Source of the DNA: Kineococcus aurantiacus
Lineage (GTDB): Bacteria; Actinomycetota; Actinomycetes; Actinomycetales; Kineococcaceae
DNA: 64,000 bases
Reading direction: 5' to 3'
NCBI RefSeq assembly: GCF_013409345.1
Contig: NZ_JACCBB010000001.1
Span: 2,728,001 to 2,792,000, forward strand
In this document: positions 51,296 through 59,605 of the stretch, piece after piece
How positions within the stretch are numbered: position 1 is the stretch's first letter
How the letters are laid out: each line of letters begins with the position of its first letter
Made by a program: the position numbers and the translations under genes
The notes under the pieces: generated by a model
The model's input: the letters and a program-made list of their open reading frames with translations, nothing else
What the model was told of the DNA's origin: nothing
Databases searched by the model: none

Positions 51296-52036
51296 GTGGA
51301 GAAGATCGCCCTGGTGACGGGCGCGGGCACCGGCATCGGCCGCGCCATCGCCGCCGCCCTCGTGCAGTCGGGTTTCTCGGTGGCCCTCGCCGGTCGTCGG
51401 GAGGGCGTCCTGCGCGAGGCCGCGGCCGAGATCGGCGGGACCACCTCCGTGCACCGGGCCGACGTGTCCGACGAGCACGAGGTCGACGCCCTGTTCGCGG
51501 CCGTCGTGGACCGCTTCGGCCGGCTGGACCTGCTGGTCAACAACGCGGGGACCACCGCGCCGCAGGTGCCCATCGACGAGCTCGACGTCCAGCGCTGGCA
51601 CGACGTCGTCGCGGTGAACCTCACGGGCACGTTCCTGTGCACCCGCGCGGCGTTCCGGCAGATGAAGCGCCAGGACCCCGGCGGCGGCCGCATCATCAAC
51701 AACGGGTCGGTCTCCTCGATGGCCCCCCGCCCGAACGCCGCGCCCTACACCGCGACGAAGACGGCGATCACCGGGCTCACCCGGCAGACCGCCCTCGACG
51801 GCCGTCCCTTCGGCATCGCCTGCGGGCAGATCGACATCGGCAACGTCCGCACCGACCTGCTGTCGACGGTGGAGACCGGCGTCCCGCAGGCGGACGGTTC
51901 CCTCGCCGTCGAGCCCACGATGGGGTTGCCCGAGGTGGGGGAGGCCGTGCGGTACATGGCCTCCCTGCCGCTGTCGGCGAACGTCCTGTCGATGACGGTC
52001 ATGGCCACGACCATGCCGTTCGTCGGCCGGGGTTGA
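51296..52036 (+). CDS. Short-chain dehydrogenase/reductase
   Basis: A 246-residue SDR. Cofactor motif GAGTGIG (9-15), NNAG at 82-85, catalytic Ser138 in INNGSVSS, and Y151/K155 in YTATK. The C-terminal third ends [24 protein letters not shown], as in SDRs annotated with unknown alcohol substrates. Starts at GTG (VEKIALVTG). Convergent with the second SDR gene, whose stop lies 11 bases away. Substrate unknown; proximity to the EltD-like and DCXR-like genes makes a sugar alcohol or keto sugar plausible. Confidence 0.88.
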   Translation: MEKIALVTGAGTGIGRAIAAALVQSGFSVALAGRREGVLREAAAEIGGTTSVHRADVSDEHEVDALFAAVVDRFGRLDLLVNNAGTTAPQVPIDELDVQRWHDVVAVNLTGTFLCTRAAFRQMKRQDPGGGRIINNGSVSSMAPRPNAAPYTATKTAITGLTRQTALDGRPFGIACGQIDIGNVRTDLLSTVETGVPQADGSLAVEPTMGLPEVGEAVRYMASLPLSANVLSMTVMATTMPFVGRG

Positions 52037-52047
52037 GGGCGGGCCGT

Positions 52048-52815
52048 TCAGGCCACCGAGAAACCCCCGTCGACGGTGAGGTCCACGCCGTTCACCATGC
52101 CCGAGGCGTCGGAGGCCAGGAACAGCACGGCGTCGCTGACGTCGCCGGGCTGGGCGAAGCGCCCCAGCGGGATGCGGGAGATCATCGGTGCCGCTTTCGC
52201 CTCCTCGCCCCAGACCCGCTGCCCCATCTCGGTCATGACGACGGTGGGGCTCACGGAGTTCGCGCGGACCCCCGACGGGCCCAGTTCCAGGGCGAGCACC
52301 TTCGTCGCCATCACCAGCGCCGCCTTGCTGGCGCAGTAGGAGAAGTGCTCGGCCAGGGCCAGGGACCCCGCCACGGACGAGACGTTGACGATGCTGCCCC
52401 GCCCGGCGCGCGCCATGGCCCCGCCCACGCGGGAGCCCAGCAGCGCGGGGGCCCGCAGGTTCACGGCCAGCACCCGGTCCCACGTCGCGGCGTCGACGTC
52501 GACGACCGCCTGCGGCACCGAGATCCCCGCGTTGTTCACCAGGACGTCCAGGCCGTCGAAGGCGTCCAGCGCGGACGCGGCGAGCGTCTCGGTGGCCGCG
52601 GCGTCGGACAGGTCGGCCGCGACCGCCGCGACCCGCACGCCGTGCTCGGACCGCAGCTGCGCGGCGAGCCGTTCGAGGCCGTCGCGGTCGCGGGCGCTGA
52701 CCACGAGGTCGCACCCGGCGGCGGCCAGGGTGCCCGCGAGGTCGCGGCCCAGGCCCTGCGTCGCGCCCGTCACGAGGGCGCGCCGGCCGCTGAGGTCGAA
52801 CGACGTGGGGATCAC
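52048..52815 (-). CDS. SDR related to L-xylulose reductase / D-threitol dehydrogenase
   Basis: A 255-residue SDR: GATQGLG (17-23), NNAG at 95-98, serines 146-147, Y160 and K164 in YCASK, then SVSPTVVMTEMGQRVWGEEAKAAPMISRIPLGRFAQPGDVSDAVLFLASDASGMVNGVDLTVDGGF. The SPTVVMT-x-MG and M-x-x-RIPLGRFA segments are those of DCXR (L-xylulose reductase) and of DthD (D-threitol dehydrogenase) of Mycobacterium smegmatis. It would oxidise a C4 or C5 polyol to a ketose. GTG start overlaps the SorC-family regulator stop by four bases, so the two are coupled. D-threitol versus xylitol cannot be decided. Confidence 0.88.
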   Translation of the reverse strand: MIPTSFDLSGRRALVTGATQGLGRDLAGTLAAAGCDLVVSARDRDGLERLAAQLRSEHGVRVAAVAADLSDAAATETLAASALDAFDGLDVLVNNAGISVPQAVVDVDAATWDRVLAVNLRAPALLGSRVGGAMARAGRGSIVNVSSVAGSLALAEHFSYCASKAALVMATKVLALELGPSGVRANSVSPTVVMTEMGQRVWGEEAKAAPMISRIPLGRFAQPGDVSDAVLFLASDASGMVNGVDLTVDGGFSVA

Positions 52816-53756
52816 TGTTCCTCCAGGAGCGTGAGCAGACCCGAGGCCGTGGCCGGGTCCGTGACGAGGTGGGTGAAGCAGCCGCCGCGGGCACCGGCGA
52901 CGATGCTGGGGACCTTCAGGTCGCCGTAGGCGACGGCGATGCGCACGGGGACCTCGCGCAGGACCGCGAGGGGGATGGCGATGAGCCGGTCGGCGCCTGC
53001 GTAGGACACCTCCACGCCGTCGGCGTCGTAGAACCGGGAGACGACGTCGCCGACGGCGCGGCGCAGGGGTTCCTGCTCGGTGGGGACGAAACCGGGGATC
53101 GACTCCCGGCGCAGCGGGGGAGCGCCGACCCCCATGAGCGCGCAGCGCGCGCCGTGCCACAACTGCTCGAACCGCTGGAACTCGGGGTCCTCGACGAGGC
53201 TGCGGCGCAGGGCGTGCCCGGGGAACGCGGGGGCGTGCAGGAACCTCGGGGTCCCGCCGACGCCGACGGCGATCCGGCGGGTGATCTCGTTGGTCTGGTA
53301 CCACGCCTCGGGTTCGTCCTGGCCCCCGACCATGGGGGCGACGACGACCCCGGGCAGCGCGGGCAGTTCCCGCTCGGCGATCTCGTGGACGGTACGGCCG
53401 GAGGACACGAGCAGGACGTCCCCGGGGTGCAGGCCCACTTCGGAGAGCACGGCGCCGACCGTGGGGGAGACCGCCTCGGCCACGTGGGCCGCGCTCGTGG
53501 CCGGGCACAGCGTCACCTGCTGCAGGCCCAGGCCCGTGCGCAGCCGCTCGGCGAGCTCGGGGGTGTCCTCGACGGGCAGGGGGAGCACCTCGATGCGGAC
53601 CAGGCCGCGGTCGCGGGCCTCCCGCAGCAGGCGGCTGACGGTGGCGCGGGAGGTGCCGAGGCGCTCGGCGATCTCGGCCTGCGTCGCGTCGTGCAGGTAG
53701 TACAGCGTCGCGGCGGTGTGCGCCAGGGTCAGGGGGAACCGCTCGCTGTTCGGCAC
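52812..53756 (-). CDS. SorC-family transcriptional regulator
   Basis: A 314-residue sugar-responsive regulator. The N-terminal helix-turn-helix is AHTAATLYYLHDATQAEIAERLGTSRATVSRLLREARDRGLV (about 11-53). The remainder is the sugar-binding domain of the family: DVLLVSSGRTVHEIAERELPALPG, VVAPMVGGQD, GTPRFLHAPAF and GVSYAGADRLI-like VEVSYAGADRLIAI. SorC members include EryD, repressor of the erythritol operon in Brucella. GTG start, divergent from the EltD-like gene; the 250-base gap holds paired palindromes. It probably controls both arms in response to a sugar-phosphate intermediate. Confidence 0.92.
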   Translation of the reverse strand: MPNSERFPLTLAHTAATLYYLHDATQAEIAERLGTSRATVSRLLREARDRGLVRIEVLPLPVEDTPELAERLRTGLGLQQVTLCPATSAAHVAEAVSPTVGAVLSEVGLHPGDVLLVSSGRTVHEIAERELPALPGVVVAPMVGGQDEPEAWYQTNEITRRIAVGVGGTPRFLHAPAFPGHALRRSLVEDPEFQRFEQLWHGARCALMGVGAPPLRRESIPGFVPTEQEPLRRAVGDVVSRFYDADGVEVSYAGADRLIAIPLAVLREVPVRIAVAYGDLKVPSIVAGARGGCFTHLVTDPATASGLLTLLEEQ

Positions 53757-53818
53757 CCTCGCCCCCTCCCTGCTCCGCGGGCCGGCGGCGCCGTCGCCGC
53801 ACCGGTCACCGGTTCGTT

Positions 53819-53860
53819 GCACGCATGTGCTGGACAAGTGTGCCGCACACGCCCTAGCGT
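53819..53860 (+). promoter_or_regulatory. Promoter and palindromes between SorC-family and EltD-like genes
   Basis: GCAC-GCAT-GTGC (53819-53830) and GTGTG-CCG-CACAC (53838-53850) are adjacent dyads. -35 TGGACA (53831-53836) and -10 TAGCGT (53855-53860) have an 18-base spacer that holds the second dyad. Both repeat the word GTGC/GCAC-like, consistent with a SorC-family protein binding across the promoter. Confidence 0.5.
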
Positions 53861-54006
53861 TCGGAAGACCACGGAGCAGTTCCGGGACCAGCCGGTGGCC
53901 GTGGCGCCTCGGACGATGACGACGGCCCGCCGACGAGCCGTCACCCACAGCCGACCTCACCCGTTCCCGCCCCGGCCAGCGCCGGGACGCTGCGAAGGAG
54001 CAGTCC

Positions 54007-55080
54007 ATGGCAGACACCATGCAGGCCGTGATCGTGCACGGCCCCCACGACTACCGGCTCGAGGAGGTGCCCGTCCCCGTCGCCGGGCCGGGGGAGGCGC
54101 TGCTGAAGGTCGAGGCCGTCGGCATCTGCGCCAGCGACCTGAAGTGCTACCACGGCGCGGCGAAGTTCTGGGGCGACGAGAACCGCCCCGCCTGGGCCGA
54201 GACGGACACCGTCCCCGGGCACGAGTTCACCGGCCGGATCGCCGCCATCGACGAGGAGGCCTCGAAGCGCTGGGGCGTCGCGGTCGGCGACCGGATCGTC
54301 GCCGAGCAGATCGTGCCCTGCTGGGAGTGCCGGTACTGCAACCGCGGCGACTACCACATGTGCCAGCCGCACGACATGTTCGGCTTCAAGCGCCGCACCC
54401 CCGGCGCCATGGCCGAGTACCTGGTGCTGCCGAAGGAGGCGCTGGTCCACAAGGCGCCCGAGGACGTCCCGCCGTGGCAGGTCGCCTACGCCGAGCCGCT
54501 GTCCTGCGCCCTGCACGCCGTCGAGCGCGCCGACATCCGCTTCGACGACACCGTCGTCGTCGCCGGGTGCGGCCCCATCGGCCTGGGGATGATCGCCGGG
54601 GCGGCGGCCAAGTTCCCCAAGCGGATCATCGCGCTCGACGCGCTGCCGCAGAAGCTGGAACTGGCGAAGAAGTGCGGCGCCGACACGGTGTTCAACATCA
54701 CCGAGGTCGACGTCGTCGAGGAGGTCAAGAAGCTCACCGGCGGCTACGGCGCCGACGTCTACATCGAGGGCACCGGGCACCCCTCGGCCGTGGCGCAGGG
54801 GCTGAACCTGCTGCGCAAGCTCGGCACCTTCGTGGAGTACTCCGTCTTCAAGGACCCGGTGACCGTCGACTGGTCGATCATCAGCGACGACAAGGAGCTC
54901 AACGTCCTCGGCGCCCACCTGGGCCAGAACACCTGGCCGGCGGCGCTGCGGCTCATCGAGTCCGGCCGGCTGCCGCTGGACGAGATCTGCTCCCACCAGC
55001 TGCCCCTCGCGGAGTTCCAGAAGGGCCTCGACCTCGTGGCCGACTCCGCCAACTCCGTCAAGGTCTCCCTCATCCCCTGA
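54007..55080 (+). CDS. Zinc-dependent polyol dehydrogenase, EltD-like (erythritol/L-threitol dehydrogenase)
   Basis: Oxidises a sugar alcohol to a ketose with NAD. The 357-residue medium-chain dehydrogenase has catalytic zinc ligands C41, H72/E73 (GHEF) and E163 (YAEPLSC), and structural zinc cysteines 105, 108, 111 and 119 (CWECRYCNRGDYHMC). The Rossmann motif is GCGPIGLG (187-194). The segment CASDLKCYHGAAKFWGDENRPAW strongly recalls EltD of Mycobacterium smegmatis, which makes L-erythrulose from erythritol or L-threitol. I recall that similarity from memory; it needs an alignment. ATG with GAAGGAG upstream. First gene of the arm leading into the ABC importer. Confidence 0.9.
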   Translation: MADTMQAVIVHGPHDYRLEEVPVPVAGPGEALLKVEAVGICASDLKCYHGAAKFWGDENRPAWAETDTVPGHEFTGRIAAIDEEASKRWGVAVGDRIVAEQIVPCWECRYCNRGDYHMCQPHDMFGFKRRTPGAMAEYLVLPKEALVHKAPEDVPPWQVAYAEPLSCALHAVERADIRFDDTVVVAGCGPIGLGMIAGAAAKFPKRIIALDALPQKLELAKKCGADTVFNITEVDVVEEVKKLTGGYGADVYIEGTGHPSAVAQGLNLLRKLGTFVEYSVFKDPVTVDWSIISDDKELNVLGAHLGQNTWPAALRLIESGRLPLDEICSHQLPLAEFQKGLDLVADSANSVKVSLIP

Positions 55081-55159
55081 CCCGGCACGCCCGCCACCCC
55101 GGACCGTTGCGGTCGGCGGGGCGGTGGAACCCACCCTCCCACGCGATGGAGCGTCAGCC

Positions 55160-56605
55160 ATGAACGAGTTCACGCGGTCCGAGAGCGGACTGCACGTCCC
55201 GAAGAAGAAGGTCGCCCGCCGTTCCCTGCTCGCCGCCATGGGCGGTGCCGCCGCCGTCCCGATGCTCTACGGCTGCGGTGTCGGCACCGGCGGGGGAGGC
55301 GGCGACGACGCGGCCAGCGCCAACGGCGCCGGCGAGGTCACGGGGTCCTTCGACTGGAAGGCGCTCGACGGCGAGAGCATCAAGATCCTCCAGACGCCCC
55401 ACCCCTACCAGCAGGCGTTCCAGCCGCTGCTGAAGGAGTTCACCGAGCTCACCGGCATCGAGGTGCAGGCCGACCTCGTGGCCGAGGCCGACTACTTCAC
55501 CAAGCTGAACACCGAGCTCGCCGGCAAGACCGGCGCCCACGACGTCTTCATGACCGGTGCGTACTTCATCTGGCAGTACGGTCCGCCCGGCTGGATGGAG
55601 GACCTCAAGCCCTGGATCGAGAACTCCTCGGCCACCAGCGACGAGTACGACTTCGAGGACATCTACGAGGGGCTGCGCACCTCCACGCGCTGGGACTTCG
55701 AGAAGGGTTCCGAGCTCGGCACCGGCGGCCAGTGGACCATCCCGTGGGGTTTCGAGACCAATGTCGTCGCGTACAACAAGAAGGAGTTCGACGCCCGCGG
55801 CATCGCGCTGCCGGAGACGTTCGACGACTTCATCCAGCTCGCCACCGACCTCACCGACCGCTCGCAGAACCGCTACGGCGTCGCGTTCCGCGGCTCGAAG
55901 TCGTGGGCCACCATCCACCCCGGCTTCATGACGCAGTTCAGTCGCGAGGGCGCGAAGGACTACACCGCCGAGGGCACCACCTACACCGCGGCGATGAACT
56001 CCGACAAGGCCGTGGAGTTCACCAAGAAGTGGGTCGACCTGGCCAAGAACGCCGGCCCGACGTCGTGGACCACCTACGACTACCCGCAGTGCACCGGCGA
56101 CCTGGGCAACGGCAACGCCATGATGGTCTACGACGCCGACAGCGCGACGTACCCCAAGCAGAAGGCCGGGGCCAGCGCCCAGGCCGGCAACCTCGCCTGG
56201 TACCCGGGCCCGGCCGGCCCGGACGGCAGCTACGCCACCAACCTGTGGACGTGGTCGCTGGCCATGAACGCGGCGTCGAAGAAGAAGCAGGCCGCGTGGC
56301 TGTTCATCCAGTGGGCGACGGGCAAGGACGCCATGAACAAGGCGACCGCGTCGACCTTCGCCGACCCCACCCGGGCCTCGGTGTTCGACGGGTCCTTCAA
56401 GCAGACCCTCGGTGACTTCCCCGGGTACCTGGAGACGTTCGAGAAGGTCATCGACTCCACGAAGATCCAGTTCACGCCGCAGACCAAGTTCTTCGAGACC
56501 ACCGAGGACTGGGCCGTGGCCCTGCAGGACATCTACTCCGGCGCCGACGCCAAGTCGCGGCTGGACGAGCTCGCCGAGGCCAACACGGACAAGATCAACG
56601 CCTGA
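55160..56605 (+). CDS. ABC transporter substrate-binding lipoprotein (polyol/sugar)
   Basis: A 481-residue extracytoplasmic binding protein of the CUT1 family. The N-terminus KKKVARRSLLAAMGGAAAVPMLYGC (15-39) combines twin arginines with a lipobox-like LYGC, suggesting a Tat-exported lipoprotein anchored at Cys39. The body has DGESIKILQTPHPYQQAFQPLLKEFTELTGIEV, HDVFMTGAYFIWQYGPPGWMEDL and aromatic-rich ligand-facing segments (NAGPTSWTTYDYPQC). ATG at 55160 chosen for GGAG 8-10 bases upstream. It lies 79 bases after the EltD-like gene and heads the transport genes. Confidence 0.92.
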   Translation: MNEFTRSESGLHVPKKKVARRSLLAAMGGAAAVPMLYGCGVGTGGGGGDDAASANGAGEVTGSFDWKALDGESIKILQTPHPYQQAFQPLLKEFTELTGIEVQADLVAEADYFTKLNTELAGKTGAHDVFMTGAYFIWQYGPPGWMEDLKPWIENSSATSDEYDFEDIYEGLRTSTRWDFEKGSELGTGGQWTIPWGFETNVVAYNKKEFDARGIALPETFDDFIQLATDLTDRSQNRYGVAFRGSKSWATIHPGFMTQFSREGAKDYTAEGTTYTAAMNSDKAVEFTKKWVDLAKNAGPTSWTTYDYPQCTGDLGNGNAMMVYDADSATYPKQKAGASAQAGNLAWYPGPAGPDGSYATNLWTWSLAMNAASKKKQAAWLFIQWATGKDAMNKATASTFADPTRASVFDGSFKQTLGDFPGYLETFEKVIDSTKIQFTPQTKFFETTEDWAVALQDIYSGADAKSRLDELAEANTDKINA

Positions 56606-56637
56606 TCCCCCGGGGATCGGGCAAGGGAGGAGGAGCC

Positions 56638-57585
56638 GTGGCGACCACCGTCGGAGGCCGCACGCCCCCGCGGGAGACGTCCCGGGGCACCGGGACGGTC
56701 CGCAGGGTCCCGGCGTGGCGGCGCGGGCTGCGCCCGTACCTGCTGTCGGTGCCGGCCGTCCTGCTGATCATCGGCATCCTGTACGCGTTCTTCTACGGCG
56801 TGTACTACACGGTGCTGAACTACGCGGCGACCAACCCGTCGCCGTCGTTCGTCGGCATCGACAACTACCGCAGCGTCCTGGGCGACGCGCTGTTCTGGCG
56901 CAGCGCCGGGACGACCCTGCTGTACGCGGTGGCGGCCACCGGGCTGGAGACCGTGCTGGGCGTGGCGATCGCGCTGCTGCTCAACCGGTCGACGCTCATC
57001 GGCAAGACGTTCGAGCGGCTCCTCATCCTGCCGCTGATGATCGCCCCCGTCATCGCGGGGGTGATCTGGAAGCTCATGTTCAACCCGCAGTTCGGGGTCC
57101 TCAACCACGTCCTGGGGCTGGGCTCGACGTTCGACTGGCTCAGCAAGGACCGGGCGCTGGCCTCGACGATCCTCGTCGACGTGTGGATCTACACGCCGTT
57201 CGTCGCGATCCTCGTCCTGGCCGGCATCCGGTCCCTGCCGCGGGAGCCCTTCGAGGCCTCCGACGTGGACGGGGCGAGCTGGTTCTACATGTTCCGCCGG
57301 CTCATGCTGCCCATGATGTGGCCCTACATCCTGGTCGCCGTCATCTTCCGGTTCATGGACTGCCTGAAGGTCTTCGACGCGGTGTACGTCCTCACCGCCG
57401 GCGGCCCCGGCGTCACCACCACGACGCTGCAGATCGGGGCGTTCGAGGACTCCATCACCAACCTGAACTACTCCCGCGGCAGCACCTACATGTTCCTGCT
57501 GTGGATCATCGTGTTCATCACCGCGCGCTACCTCGTGAGCGTGCTGGGCAAGGCGCAGCGTCGTGCTGCGGGAGCGGGGGCCTGA
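56638..57585 (+). CDS. ABC transporter permease 1 (sugar, MalF-like)
   Basis: A 315-residue inner-membrane subunit with six transmembrane helices. The EAA coupling loop reads EPFEASDVDGASWFYMFRRLMLPMMWP, with E-A-x-x-(D)-G as required for ATPase contact. N-terminal helix RPYLLSVPAVLLIIGILYAFFYGVYY. GTG start with AAGGGAGGAGG upstream. Its stop overlaps the start of permease 2 (TGATG), so the two are coupled. It pairs with permease 2 to form the translocation pore. Confidence 0.92.
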   Translation: MATTVGGRTPPRETSRGTGTVRRVPAWRRGLRPYLLSVPAVLLIIGILYAFFYGVYYTVLNYAATNPSPSFVGIDNYRSVLGDALFWRSAGTTLLYAVAATGLETVLGVAIALLLNRSTLIGKTFERLLILPLMIAPVIAGVIWKLMFNPQFGVLNHVLGLGSTFDWLSKDRALASTILVDVWIYTPFVAILVLAGIRSLPREPFEASDVDGASWFYMFRRLMLPMMWPYILVAVIFRFMDCLKVFDAVYVLTAGGPGVTTTTLQIGAFEDSITNLNYSRGSTYMFLLWIIVFITARYLVSVLGKAQRRAAGAGA

Positions 57586-58463
57586 TGGCGTCGCGGTTCG
57601 CCCGGGAGCTCACCCCCGGGCAGAAGCGGGTGACCCCGGGGTCGGTGGTCGCCGACCTCGCGATCCTCGCCTGGTTCGTGTTCTCGCTGTTCCCGCTGGT
57701 GTGGATGGTCCTGCTCGCGCTGAAGAACGACGCCCAGCAGACGTCCACGTACTTCCAGTTCTCCCCGACGCTGGCGAACTTCGGCACGGTCCTGTCCCAG
57801 CGCGGGGAGGACCTCACGAGCGTCGACTTCGGGCACGCCCTGCTCACCAGCGTCCTGAACTGCGCCGGGGCGGTCCTGGTGTCCCTCGTCGTCGGCATCC
57901 CCGCCGCCTACGCGGCGGGCCGGTGGAAGTTCCGCGGGTCCGAGGACCTCATGTTCCAGATGCTGTCGTTCCGGTTCGCCCCCGAGCTCATGGTCATCGT
58001 CCCGCTCTTCGTCATCTACAACACCCTCGGCATCTTCGACACCAAGCTCGGCATGGTGTGGGTGCTGCAGCTGGTGACGATGCCGCTGGTCGTGTGGATC
58101 CTGCGCTCCTACTTCACTGACCTGGCCCCCGAGCTGGAGCAGGCGGCCCTGCTCGACGGCTACACCCGCACCCGGGCGTTCCTCACCGTGGCGCTGCCGC
58201 TGGTGCGGCCCGGCATCGCGGCCGCCGCGCTGCTGGCGTTCATCTTCGCCTGGAACAACTACCTCTTCCCGCTGATCCTCACCGACTCCGCGGCCACCAC
58301 CGTCACCGTCGCGGTGACCAAGTACCTCGGCGGCGGCGGGCAGGCGTACTACAACCTCACGGCAGCCGCGGCCCTGCTCGGCGCGCTGCCGCCGCTCGTC
58401 CTCGCGCTCACCATCCAGCGGTACCTGGTGCGGGGCCTGTCGTTCGGGGCGGTGAAGGCCTGA
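57585..58463 (+). CDS. ABC transporter permease 2 (sugar, MalG-like)
   Basis: A 292-residue permease with six helices. EAA loop EQAALLDGYTRTRAFLTVALPLVRPGI (E-x-A-x-x-D-G). N-terminal SVVADLAILAWFVFSLFPLVWMVLLALKN is typical of MalG-type subunits. The ATG overlaps the upstream stop, and its own stop overlaps the start of ATPase 1 (TGATG). A long periplasmic loop after helix 1 (TYFQFSPTLANFGTVLSQRGEDLTSVDFG) is as in CUT1 permeases. Confidence 0.92.
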   Translation: MASRFARELTPGQKRVTPGSVVADLAILAWFVFSLFPLVWMVLLALKNDAQQTSTYFQFSPTLANFGTVLSQRGEDLTSVDFGHALLTSVLNCAGAVLVSLVVGIPAAYAAGRWKFRGSEDLMFQMLSFRFAPELMVIVPLFVIYNTLGIFDTKLGMVWVLQLVTMPLVVWILRSYFTDLAPELEQAALLDGYTRTRAFLTVALPLVRPGIAAAALLAFIFAWNNYLFPLILTDSAATTVTVAVTKYLGGGGQAYYNLTAAAALLGALPPLVLALTIQRYLVRGLSFGAVKA

Positions 58464-59605
58464 TGGCCACCGTGCGCATCGCGAACCTGTGCAAGACCTA
58501 CGGGACGGGCAAGAACGCCGTCGAGGCCCTGCGGGACGTCGACCTCGACATCGGCGACGGGGAGTTCTTCGTCGTCCTGGGCCCCTCGGGGGCGGGGAAG
58601 ACGACGCTGCTCAAGAGCGTCGCCGGGCTCGTCGACGCCGAGGCCGGCGACGTCGAGATCGCCGGCGTCCCCATGGAGGGCGTCGAGCCCTACCACCGCA
58701 ACGTCGCCATGGCGTTCGAGAGCTACGCCCTCTACCCGCAGAAGACGGTGTTCGACAACCTCGCCTCGCCCCTGCGGTCGGGGCGGACCGGGAAGTACTC
58801 CGCCGAGCAGCAGCGGCAGCGCATCGAGGCCGTCACCACGACCCTCGGCATCGCCCACCTGCTCAAGCGGTTCCCGCGGGAGCTGTCCAACGGCCAGCGC
58901 CAGCGCGTCGCCCTGGGCCGGGTGCTCGTCCGGCCCGCCGACGTGTACCTGCTCGACGAGCCCCTCTCCCACCTGGACGCCAAGCTGCGCGCCCAGATGC
59001 GCGCCGAGCTCAAGCAGCTGGGGGAGATGTCGAACACGACGTCCCTGTACGTCACGCACGACTACCAGGAGGCCCTGGCGCTGGGGAACCGCATCGCGGT
59101 CCTGCGCTCGGGCCGCGTCGTGCAGGTCGGCACGCCGGAGGACATCTGGCGCCGGCCGGTCGACACGTTCGTCGCCAAGGCCCTCGGCCAGCCCGAGATC
59201 AACCTCTTCGACGTCACCGCCGAGGGCGGCGCCCTGCGCGGCGCCGGCGGAGACCTGAGCCTGCCGCTGCCCCGGCACCTGGACCTGCCCGCCGGGCGGG
59301 CCCGCGTCGGGATCCGCCCCCGGGACCTGCAGCTGGGCGCCGGGGGACCGGGGACGCTGTCGCTGCGCGGCCGGGTCTCGCTGGCCGAGCGCCTGGGCCG
59401 GCTCATGGAGTTCAGCGTCGACGTCGGCCCCGCCGGGGACCCCGAGCACGTCATCGTCGTCGCCGACTCCGACGCCGGGGCGCGCGAGGGCGACGTCGTC
59501 GACCTGCACCTGGCGCTGGAGAACGTGCACGTCTTCGCCCCGGGCGCACCGTCCGAGGATTCCGTCCGGCTGGGTCCGGCCACGCACGAGGGGGTGGCGC
59601 GGTGA
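58463..59605 (+). CDS. ABC transporter ATPase 1 (Q-loop Glu variant)
   Basis: A 380-residue UgpC/MalK-type ATPase: Walker A GPSGAGKT (40-47), signature LSNGQ (141-145), Walker B VYLLDEP (161-167), H-loop His199 in YVTHD, and a C-terminal OB-fold regulatory domain (about 235-380). The Q-loop reads F-E-S (85-87), with glutamate replacing the usual glutamine. It is one of two ATPases in this operon and probably forms a heterodimer with ATPase 2, an arrangement known for glycerol importers (GlpS/GlpT). ATG overlaps permease 2. Confidence 0.92.
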   Translation: MATVRIANLCKTYGTGKNAVEALRDVDLDIGDGEFFVVLGPSGAGKTTLLKSVAGLVDAEAGDVEIAGVPMEGVEPYHRNVAMAFESYALYPQKTVFDNLASPLRSGRTGKYSAEQQRQRIEAVTTTLGIAHLLKRFPRELSNGQRQRVALGRVLVRPADVYLLDEPLSHLDAKLRAQMRAELKQLGEMSNTTSLYVTHDYQEALALGNRIAVLRSGRVVQVGTPEDIWRRPVDTFVAKALGQPEINLFDVTAEGGALRGAGGDLSLPLPRHLDLPAGRARVGIRPRDLQLGAGGPGTLSLRGRVSLAERLGRLMEFSVDVGPAGDPEHVIVVADSDAGAREGDVVDLHLALENVHVFAPGAPSEDSVRLGPATHEGVAR

